Source: Firmicutes bacterium UBA4845
Lineage (GTDB): Bacteria; Bacillota; Clostridia; Tissierellales; Sedimentibacteraceae
Length of the DNA stretch: 22,453 nucleotides
Assembly: GCA_002399975.1 (NCBI GenBank)
Contig: DHER01000050.1
Location: 1-22,453, forward strand
Reading direction: 5' to 3'
Shown in pieces: positions 7,223-13,709 of the stretch. The notes under the pieces are model-generated. The model saw only the letters and a program-made list of their open reading frames with translations. It did no database searches and was not told where the DNA came from. Position numbers and translations under genes: made by a program. Position 1 is the stretch's first letter. Each line of letters opens with the position of its first letter.

Positions 7223-7918
7223 TTAATTTACTAACGTGTCAATATCATTTTTGTTAGTTCTCCACACATGTAACCCAAGTGCCAGGCCAATAACCCCATA
7301 TACCATGAATGTCCTGAAATATTCACCCGGTAAAGCATTCCCAAATAGTGATAATCCTATTTCAGGAGATATTATGAACATTGAGTTAAATAATATTGTA
7401 CCTATTATAGCATGCTTTACACTTGCTTTTTGTGTCGAAGCTCCTCCCACTAAAATTGACGCCACTGAAAACATTCCTATCTGCGTATGGGCACCGTAGG
7501 TATTCAGAGTTCCCATATTCTGCAGATACATAATCTGCCCCCAAGCCGCCAGCACTGTAAAATATCCACAAAGCACCGATATAGGAAACGCTATCAGGAA
7601 TGTTAGAAATATTCCCAAGACTCCACCCATATTAAAATATCTTACAATTGCTATAGCTATTTGTCCAGCCATTGCTCCCACAACTATGCCAAAATTAAGG
7701 CCCAGTCCTGCAACTACAGGTATTATAAGCGATAACACAAGAAAAGCATTCCTGAAAAATCTACTTGACAATTCAGTTAAAAAATAATTCAATGTAACCC
7801 CGTCAGAAACAATAAATCCGAATACTGTAAATACAATAAATATCAAAGTAACTATGTTATCAGCCAGCCATGAAGACATTTTTCTGTTTTCTAATCTAAC
7901 CTTACGAGATACATCCAC
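7223..7918 (-). CDS. ABC importer permease, short second subunit (BPD_transp_2/CUT2-like)
   Basis: A 231-aa membrane protein with about seven hydrophobic segments, homologous by eye to the neighbouring permease. GLGLNFGIVVGAMAGQ (72-87) matches GTGPNFALPVGIECG of the partner, and FSVASILVGGAST matches FPAVAAVLIGGATA. The roughly 100 residues that separate these blocks in the partner are missing: the sequence goes from FLIAFPI straight to SVLCGYFTVLAAW. The usual size for this family is 300-350 aa. The frame is open throughout, with no stop or shift. It starts with GTG overlapping the TAG stop of the first permease (TAGTG), with GGAGG nine bases upstream, so it is translationally coupled. It probably forms a heterodimeric channel with the first permease. 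Substrate unknown. Confidence 0.82.
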   Translation of the reverse strand: MDVSRKVRLENRKMSSWLADNIVTLIFIVFTVFGFIVSDGVTLNYFLTELSSRFFRNAFLVLSLIIPVVAGLGLNFGIVVGAMAGQIAIAIVRYFNMGGVLGIFLTFLIAFPISVLCGYFTVLAAWGQIMYLQNMGTLNTYGAHTQIGMFSVASILVGGASTQKASVKHAIIGTILFNSMFIISPEIGLSLFGNALPGEYFRTFMVYGVIGLALGLHVWRTNKNDIDTLVN

Positions 7919-8988
7919 TATTTATCGCCTCCTTTTACCTGTGTTAAAGCGTAAAGGATTATACCGTTCTGAATTACCATGCGCAATATTTCCGACAAGT
8001 CTGTTCCTTCAAACAGTTGATTTGCCACAGGCAGCGCAGTAGTTAAAAGCCCCTGAAATATAATTACTCCTGCTATTACGTGAAAAATCCCGGCTCTTGA
8101 AGCCGTAGCCCCGCCGATTAACACTGCCGCAACTGCAGGAAAAGCCATCATCAGCGGAGCATTATAAAGCTGGACATAACCGTATCCCTGAGAATAAACT
8201 ATAATTCCTACCGCACCCAGGATAGTTGATAAAACATTTGCCTTTATCCTGTTTTTATCTATATTTATGCCTGATGCCTGAGCAAATTTAGGATTAATAC
8301 CTCCAGCTGAAATTGCAATACCTGATTTGGATCTGAAATACAGCCATACTATCACACAGCATAATAAAAACATCAATACCATACCTGTAGGAATAATCAA
8401 GCCATTTTCTCCGCCAATCAAAAACCTCCAGAAATTGCTTAATATATGAGCCCCTCCCACTGCATCAAGCTGAATCGTCTCTCTTAACCCCTTTCCCATA
8501 AACCATCCCATTTTAGGACTGGAAAATGGGATCATAAGCCATGCCAGGCACATAAAAGCAGATACAGAAAAACCCGTATAGGTAGCTATTGTCATCTCAG
8601 AACCTTTGACAGCATTTAAAAGCCTCCCATACAGATATCCGGCTATAATGGCAAATATAACTGCAAACAAAATTGATGCAAATAACCATGACGCCCCTGT
8701 ATATCCTAATTCAATGGATATTGCCATGGCAAATAATCCACATTCAATACCTACAGGCAGAGCAAAATTCGGACCTGTTCCCGACTGTATGGACGGCACC
8801 ATTGCAAGAACCAATATTCCGTTCATACCTGCACGCTTGATAGTGTCGCTTATTAATGTTGCCATGGACATTCCAAGGGCCCCGCCGGCAATCAAAAGAA
8901 TAATCCAGAATGTACCTATAATTATTGTAGGAATACCAATTTTATTTACTAAATATCTAAAATCACGTTTTTCTCTTATTTCAATCAT
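7918..8988 (-). CDS. ABC importer permease, first subunit (BPD_transp_2/CUT2-like)
   Basis: A 356-aa inner-membrane permease with about nine to ten hydrophobic segments, typical of the branched-chain/ribose/nucleoside (BPD_transp_2) class. Landmarks are GTGPNFALPVGIECG near residue 66, a hydrophilic coupling region near 235-255 (AGGINPKFAQASGI), and the conserved C-terminal VLIGGATASRAG block. It starts at ATG 8988 in a TGATG overlap with the ATPase stop; a GTG three bases earlier (8991) is an alternative. GGGAG lies about nine bases upstream. Two unequal permeases plus a double-NBD ATPase recall the BMP-type nucleoside importers (NupO-P-Q) more than the one-permease ribose system. The substrate cannot be read from the sequence. 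Confidence 0.88.
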   Translation of the reverse strand: MIEIREKRDFRYLVNKIGIPTIIIGTFWIILLIAGGALGMSMATLISDTIKRAGMNGILVLAMVPSIQSGTGPNFALPVGIECGLFAMAISIELGYTGASWLFASILFAVIFAIIAGYLYGRLLNAVKGSEMTIATYTGFSVSAFMCLAWLMIPFSSPKMGWFMGKGLRETIQLDAVGGAHILSNFWRFLIGGENGLIIPTGMVLMFLLCCVIVWLYFRSKSGIAISAGGINPKFAQASGINIDKNRIKANVLSTILGAVGIIVYSQGYGYVQLYNAPLMMAFPAVAAVLIGGATASRAGIFHVIAGVIIFQGLLTTALPVANQLFEGTDLSEILRMVIQNGIILYALTQVKGGDK

Positions 8989-10583
8989 CACGCTTCACTC
9001 CCTTCTCCATTGTGTTTGCTTCCGGACATCATCAGACCGAATTCCGCATCCGGTGCGTCAGGAGGAAGGATACCCTCAACTCCGCCTTTATATATTATAA
9101 CAATTCTGTCACATATACTCCTAAGTTCGGCCAGTTCAGAGGATGTCATTATTATAGTCATTCCGTATTCATTATTAAGTTTCTTTAATAAATCCAACAC
9201 CAATTTCTTAGCACCTATATCTATACCTCTTGTAGGTTCAGATACCAAAAGGAGCTGAGGATTTAAAGTCAGCGCCCTTGCCACACAAACCTTCTGTTGA
9301 TTACCACCGCTGAGCCTTCCTGCTTTCTGTATGGACGACGTACATCTTATGTCAAGTTCACTTATCATTTTTTTTGCATGTATCCTTATTTTGCGTGAAT
9401 TCTTAAACCTGAACGGCCCTATTTTATTAAGAAAGTTATTTCTTATCTGCATTGCTGAGAATACTATATTTACTTCTATAGATTCATCAAGAAGAAGCCC
9501 TACTCCCTTCCTGTCCTCACTTACAAAAGCTAGTCCAGACTTGATAGATGCCATGGGATCATTTAACGGCAAATTGGTTCCGTTAAATGTAACATGACCT
9601 GCTGTCGAATAAATCCCCATTAACCCGTTTGCAAGACCAAGTTTGCCCTGACCGGCCAATCCGCCTATACCGACTATTTCGCCTTTTTTAACATTTAAGC
9701 TGATACCTTTTACTTGCTCGCCAGGCATAGCCACCCTTAGATCCTTAATGCTTAAAACCGTTTCATCTGTTGTATTTTTATTTGAAACATCCGGCCAGTC
9801 AATTGAAATTTTTCTTCCTACCATCAGCTGAGCTATTTCAAATTTATTTGTGTCCTTTATATTTTTTGTTACAACATGTTCCCCATCTCTTAGAACTGTA
9901 ACTTTATCTGCAACATCCATAACTTCATCAAGCCTGTGGCTGATAAATATAATTCCTATTCCTTTTTGAGATAATTTTTTTATTGCATTTAATAAGTTTT
10001 TAGCTTCAGTTTCAGCCAATACTGCTGTAGGCTCATCAAATACAAGGACTTTTATATTTTCCTTATCAATTTCCCGGGCAATTTCTATAAATTGCATATG
10101 TCCTACGGGCAGTCCGGCTATAGGTAAAAACTCATCAATGTCCATATCAAGAACATCCAGAGCCTTTCTTGCATCCATATTCATTTTTTTGGAATCCAAA
10201 GATTCCAGCCTTTTCCCAAATATTACGCTTACAGGATTTTTTCTTGTTATTTCTCTATTCAGTTTAATGTTTTCGGCAATAGTAAATCCGGGTATAAGCA
10301 TAAATTCCTGATGAACCATTCCAATTCCATATTTCATTGCGTCATGAGGGCTTTTTATAGCTACCTTCTGCCCATCTATTTCAATACTGCCTTCAAACCC
10401 TCCAGTCCTATGAATGACCGGCATGCCAAACAAAATATTCATAAGGGTAGATTTGCCGGCTCCGTTTTCACCAATAAGAGCATGTATTTCACCTTTTTTC
10501 AGTTCAATATTAATATCCTTCAATACTTTATTGCCGGAATATTCCTTTGAAATATTTTTTAAACTAAGAAGGTTATCACTCAT
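8988..10583 (-). CDS. ABC importer ATPase with two fused nucleotide-binding domains (RbsA/YufO-type)
   Basis: A 531-aa cytoplasmic ATPase. NBD1 has Walker A GENGAGKST (38-46), an altered signature LPVGHMQ (158-164), Walker B VLVFDEPTAVL (Asp183, Glu184) and the switch His in ISHR. NBD2 has a Walker A variant GLAGQGKLG (308-316), a canonical LSGGNQQ (424-430) and Walker B LLVSEPTRGID, where Ser replaces the usual Asp. Unequal halves are normal for this family. DEPTAVL resembles the nucleoside/BMP branch. The start at ATG 10583 is set by AGGAGGT four bases upstream; the in-frame TTG at 10598 would place that site inside the gene. It overlaps the first permease and lies about 130 nt after the binding-protein gene, with an attenuator-like hairpin between. 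Confidence 0.92.
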   Translation of the reverse strand: MSDNLLSLKNISKEYSGNKVLKDINIELKKGEIHALIGENGAGKSTLMNILFGMPVIHRTGGFEGSIEIDGQKVAIKSPHDAMKYGIGMVHQEFMLIPGFTIAENIKLNREITRKNPVSVIFGKRLESLDSKKMNMDARKALDVLDMDIDEFLPIAGLPVGHMQFIEIAREIDKENIKVLVFDEPTAVLAETEAKNLLNAIKKLSQKGIGIIFISHRLDEVMDVADKVTVLRDGEHVVTKNIKDTNKFEIAQLMVGRKISIDWPDVSNKNTTDETVLSIKDLRVAMPGEQVKGISLNVKKGEIVGIGGLAGQGKLGLANGLMGIYSTAGHVTFNGTNLPLNDPMASIKSGLAFVSEDRKGVGLLLDESIEVNIVFSAMQIRNNFLNKIGPFRFKNSRKIRIHAKKMISELDIRCTSSIQKAGRLSGGNQQKVCVARALTLNPQLLLVSEPTRGIDIGAKKLVLDLLKKLNNEYGMTIIMTSSELAELRSICDRIVIIYKGGVEGILPPDAPDAEFGLMMSGSKHNGEGSEA

Positions 10584-10611
10584 TTTTACCTCCTGCAACT
10601 GTGATAGGATT

Positions 10612-10678
10612 TATAAAAAGAAATGTATCAGAAGATCAGAAGAAAAATATATGTAAGAAATTCCGAAATTCTGATACA
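10612..10678 (-). terminator. Intra-operon hairpin between binding protein and ATPase genes
   Basis: TGTATCAGAA (10624-10633) is the exact complement of 10669-10678, with a 35-nt loop that includes a small inner repeat (AATTTCGGAATTT on the minus strand). In the direction of transcription it is followed by TTTCTTTTTAT. Such partial terminators or 3' protecting stems commonly raise binding-protein mRNA over the rest of an importer operon. That role is inferred. Confidence 0.5.
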
Positions 10679-10714
10679 CTTATAATTTTAAGTTATTATT
10701 TTTTCAGACTGGAA

Positions 10715-11902
10715 TTAAAGAATATCGTCTTTATCATAGGTTAAAAAATCCATCATAATCATTCTGTATGTAGGGTATTCCGTAGAACCTTCCATATATG
10801 GACTTGTTGTTACAGTCATCCCGTTGTTGTATTCGGTCATTAATTCCTCCAATGCCTTAATGTCCAGTTCATCACCACTTACTTCACCGCTAAATAATTT
10901 ATTTGCATATTCAGTTGCAACTACAGTATTCATTATTGCAACAGGAACAGGCCATGTAGAAAATCTGCCCAACATGTCTTTTTCATCAATCTTCTTTGCC
11001 GTTTCGCTGATTACGTTTGCCATAGCATCAACGGTATATCCGGCAGATTCTATACCGAGGGCTGAAGGAAACCCATGATATGGAGATGGACAGCAAGGCT
11101 GAGGATATATAGCACCGGAATCATAAACCGCCTTGATTAATGGTGTCTGCATTGCACAGTTTGTTGAAAAAAACGCCGTATCCTTTCCATACCTTTCAAC
11201 CATCTTGGGAACATCTTCAAGTATAAACTGCTGTGCTCCGGGTACACCTGCATCTCCCGTTGGATCTGGAGCCGTAGCATCAACAAATTCAATTCCTATC
11301 TCATTGCACTTCTTTGACATAATATCCCTTCTTGCTGAAAGAGTAACTACTGACATATGCCTGGGAAACGAATAGTGAACCAGTGTCTTGGCTCCCATTG
11401 CTTTAGCCTGTTCAGGAATAGTTGTACCCATTCCCAATTCGTCTGATACCAAAATCAAATCGGCTCTTGCCGCAACATCGGGCGGATTCTCCTGAGGAGT
11501 ACAATACACTATAAAAATATCGTCCCTTATTTCCAACAATTTATCAACTGCCGCATTAGTTCCCGGTACAGCTTGGTTGATTATCAGTGCTTTCACTTCC
11601 GGATCAGAACCTATTTTTGTTATAAGGCTGATCATTTGTTCCTGTTCAGTCATGAAGTTGTCCGGCCATAGAACATGCATTATTTTATCTTCGCCGTATT
11701 TTTCCGCCATCAGTTCAGCCGAACGATACTCCTCTTCATTTTGTGAAAGAGTATTTGTTACAATAGCAATTTTACCTTCAGAAACTTCTGAAGATGCCTG
11801 CGTTTCCTGTCTTTCAGTTTCTTCGGAGTTACCGCACGCACTAAGACTAAAAATCATGCCAAGTACTAACAAGATACTTACAAATTTTTTTAATTTTCCC
11901 AT
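10715..11902 (-). CDS. DUF3798-like ABC importer substrate-binding lipoprotein
   Basis: A 395-aa lipoprotein. MGKLKKFVSILLVLGMIFSL is followed by the lipobox SAC (Cys23), then a Ser/Glu-rich linker. The mature part is a two-lobe periplasmic-binding fold: IAIVTNTLSQNEEEYRSA opens the first lobe, VKALIINQAVPG and ADLILVSDELG follow, and AFFSTNCAMQTPLIKAVYDSG opens the second. By recollection this matches DUF3798, a clostridial family with no assigned ligand. It is not a BMP (Med/TmpC) or ribose-type protein in motif detail. GGGAGGG (11907-11913) is a few bases before the ATG at 11902; the frame extends to 11947, but that start has no ribosome site and would bury the signal peptide. As first gene of the operon it supplies the capture subunit for the ATPase and two permeases. 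Confidence 0.82.
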   Translation of the reverse strand: MGKLKKFVSILLVLGMIFSLSACGNSEETERQETQASSEVSEGKIAIVTNTLSQNEEEYRSAELMAEKYGEDKIMHVLWPDNFMTEQEQMISLITKIGSDPEVKALIINQAVPGTNAAVDKLLEIRDDIFIVYCTPQENPPDVAARADLILVSDELGMGTTIPEQAKAMGAKTLVHYSFPRHMSVVTLSARRDIMSKKCNEIGIEFVDATAPDPTGDAGVPGAQQFILEDVPKMVERYGKDTAFFSTNCAMQTPLIKAVYDSGAIYPQPCCPSPYHGFPSALGIESAGYTVDAMANVISETAKKIDEKDMLGRFSTWPVPVAIMNTVVATEYANKLFSGEVSGDELDIKALEELMTEYNNGMTVTTSPYMEGSTEYPTYRMIMMDFLTYDKDDIL

Positions 11903-11985
11903 TTTACCCTCCCTGGTATAATCTTTATTTTTCTCACTGTTGTCCATGTATAATAATTTACTGCCAATAACTAATAAAGGTCGAA

Positions 11986-12004
11986 AGGAGAGATAAACTC
12001 TCCT
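11986..12004 (-). terminator. Hairpin terminator after the 105-aa gene
   Basis: AGGAGAG (11986-11992), loop ATAAA, CTCTCCT (11998-12004): a 7-bp perfect stem 12 nt after the stop of the 12017 gene. On the minus strand it is followed by TTTCGACCTTTATT. It separates that gene from the importer operon, whose promoter must lie within 11905-11985. I see only weak -10 candidates there (TATTAT around 11950-11956). Confidence 0.55.
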
Positions 12005-12016
12005 GACTTATTATAG

Positions 12017-12334
12017 TTAATCAATGCTGTTTAAAAATTTTCTCATTTTCTTTCTTTGTTGGGGATTTAAAAACTTCTCAAAATTTTTTAAGCTCTGAAT
12101 TTTTTTATTGTATTCTTTTTCACCGTACTGTTCCTTAAGCCTGTTGCTCATATTTTTTGCATCTTTAAGAATTTCATTTTCGGATTTGCCGTCATATTTC
12201 TTTGTAAACTCCTTAAATTGACTGCTATTTACAAAATCATTGACTTTTTTGTCATCTGCCACTTTTTTAAACTCATTGCTCTCAGTAATTTTATTTATCT
12301 CATTGTCATCAAAGCTTTTAAAAATCTTAGACAT
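12017..12334 (-). CDS. Small, highly charged helical protein of unknown function
   Basis: I do not recognise this 105-aa protein. It is about a third Lys/Glu/Asp, has no cysteine, signal peptide or membrane segment, and is predicted by eye to be almost all helical. Two similar segments stand out, ITESNEFKKVADD (about 16-28) and VNSSQFKEFTKKYDG (about 35-49), suggesting a short internal repeat. The end, LNPQQRKKMRKFLNSID, is strongly basic. A near-perfect AGGAGGT lies seven bases before the ATG, so expression is likely. It is monocistronic, with its own terminator, and divergent from the 12684 gene, which is also unknown. It could be a nucleic-acid or protein-binding accessory factor; nothing specific is supported. 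Confidence 0.7.
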   Translation of the reverse strand: MSKIFKSFDDNEINKITESNEFKKVADDKKVNDFVNSSQFKEFTKKYDGKSENEILKDAKNMSNRLKEQYGEKEYNKKIQSLKNFEKFLNPQQRKKMRKFLNSID

Positions 12335-12683
12335 CCATATACCTCCTTCATAATTACAAAGTATCTATATATATGATATGAAAATAATGAAAAATGAGAA
12401 CAAAAAACAGGATTTTAATAATAGCTGTTTTAAAATTTCATATCATACTTTCTTTTATTCCTTCTTCTCCAACTATATACAGTTTTAATAATTTCTGCAT
12501 CATCACAAAAAACACTCCATTTTAATAAGTGCCAAGCCTTTTGAAATACCGAAGAAAGGTATAAATCATTACAGTAATTTGCATAAAATTCTCATACGTC
12601 ATGTAACACAATCCAACCCGGCGAATAAAATGTAATATTAAATATGTTATAAAGAAGGTGATATTATTCCTGTTCAAATATTA
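12335..12683. other. Intergenic region between two divergent unknown genes
   Basis: No gene or structured RNA recognised. It contains the 76-bp inverted-repeat segment at 12372-12447, three scattered TTTTAATAA words (12413, 12483, 12520) that are probably chance in AT-rich DNA, and only weak promoter candidates (for example TTGCAT followed 17 bases later by TGTAAC, rightward). AAGAAGGTGAT (12653-12663) is the ribosome site for the rightward gene. Confidence 0.6.
12372..12447. repeat. 76-bp segment with 12-bp terminal inverted repeats
   Basis: TATGATATGAAA (12372-12383) is exactly complementary to 12436-12447. A nested 7-bp inverted repeat (AAAACAG with CTGTTTT) lies inside. No target-site duplication is visible in the flanks. 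It could be a MITE-like remnant, an operator-rich leader or a structured leader of the leftward gene. Confidence 0.45.
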
Positions 12684-13631
12684 ATGTATTTATTGGCCGC
12701 AAAATATTTTTCTGAAGAAGGACATAAATCCGGCATAGTTTCTATGCTGTCCGGAACAACAAAAAATCTCACTGCCGGGTTAAAGTCAGACCCACAAAAA
12801 GTGGAAAACATGATCGGAATGGTTCGAACAATTGCTCCTCTAACTTCACCACAAACAGTATCAAAAATAAATACATATTTGCCTCCTTTTGAAAAAGTAA
12901 GCACTTTACTCAGCATGTATTCGTTTTTAAACAAAGCACAGACATTCAAGCCTATTAAATCATTAAATGTAAAATCTTCATCAGACATGGTGTCAGCGTT
13001 GATCAAAAACGGAAATTTCCCCGTGGGTAAAATGCTTGCTCAGCCTCTTCTGACAAATAATATGGAAAAAGTGATGGGAGCTGCTGCTGCAAATATGATG
13101 AAAAATGGAAATATCAACGATATACTTTCGTCCATTTCCAAGAGTGGAGGCAAAGAAGCTTCAAAAGACGGCAATATTGATTTAAACAGTCTTATGGAAA
13201 CATTTATGCCATTAATTAACGATATGAGCAAAAACAATTCAAAGGATGAAGATGATGAAAAACCCGAAAGAAGTACCCGAAACAGTTATGATAAGAATCC
13301 CAAATATAGCAAGAATCCCAAAAAAGAAAAACATGAAGAGCATTTCAAAAACATGGTTTTAAAAAACGAATCATCTCTGGAACAAGATAAACAGGAAACC
13401 TCCGAAGATAAAATACCCTATAAATATGAAGAGCCTCAAAGCCCCGATTATAACAGTAAAAAAGAAACATATGGAAATAATTATAAAAGCAAAATCGATT
13501 ACAATGATTACAACAATAAACCAAACATAGAATACAACAATGAATCAGTCAATGAATACAACAGCGAACCAATCATAAGAGAGCCGCAAAAACCGATACG
13601 AATCAGGCAAAGGAGACGCAGAGTATTATAA
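12684..13631 (+). CDS. Protein of unknown function with long disordered C-terminal tail
   Basis: A 315-aa protein I do not recognise. Residues 1-180 look helical, with a hydrophobic N-terminus (MYLLAAKYF), an MIGMVRTIAPL segment and repeated Asn/Gly/Met-rich helices (GAAAANMMKNGN). Residues 183-315 are low-complexity and probably disordered: Lys/Asp/Glu-rich, then a Tyr-Asn-rich stretch with YNDYNN, EYNNES and NEYNSE repeats, ending in the basic RIRQRRRRVL. No catalytic motif or sorting signal is visible. The only good ribosome site (AAGAAGGTG, 12653-12660) is 23 nt before this ATG but five bases before an in-frame ATT at 12666. That would give MIPVQILMYLLAAKYF, so a non-standard start is possible. 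It is convergent with addA. Confidence 0.68.
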   Translation: MYLLAAKYFSEEGHKSGIVSMLSGTTKNLTAGLKSDPQKVENMIGMVRTIAPLTSPQTVSKINTYLPPFEKVSTLLSMYSFLNKAQTFKPIKSLNVKSSSDMVSALIKNGNFPVGKMLAQPLLTNNMEKVMGAAAANMMKNGNINDILSSISKSGGKEASKDGNIDLNSLMETFMPLINDMSKNNSKDEDDEKPERSTRNSYDKNPKYSKNPKKEKHEEHFKNMVLKNESSLEQDKQETSEDKIPYKYEEPQSPDYNSKKETYGNNYKSKIDYNDYNNKPNIEYNNESVNEYNSEPIIREPQKPIRIRQRRRRVL

Positions 13632-13634
13632 AAT

Positions 13635-13676
13635 CACTGACAGCAGGCGGATAATTACCTGCCTGCTGCTGCAGTG
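13635..13676. terminator. Bidirectional hairpin between the 12684 gene and addA
   Basis: CAGCAGGC (13641-13648) pairs with GCCTGCTG (13661-13668), plus an inner GG/CC pair with one bulged base and outer CACTG/CAGTG arms. T tracts are poor: TTTTATAAT after it on the minus strand, none on the plus strand. It lies in the 78-nt gap between convergent genes. Confidence 0.5.
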
Positions 13677-13709
13677 TCCGGACCGGGATGTTGCAATACC
13701 ATAAAAGTA

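Noticed and set aside
12413..12528. Three TTTTAATAA words as a direct repeat array
   Set aside because: Spacing is irregular, flanks do not match, and such words are expected in AT-rich intergenic DNA.
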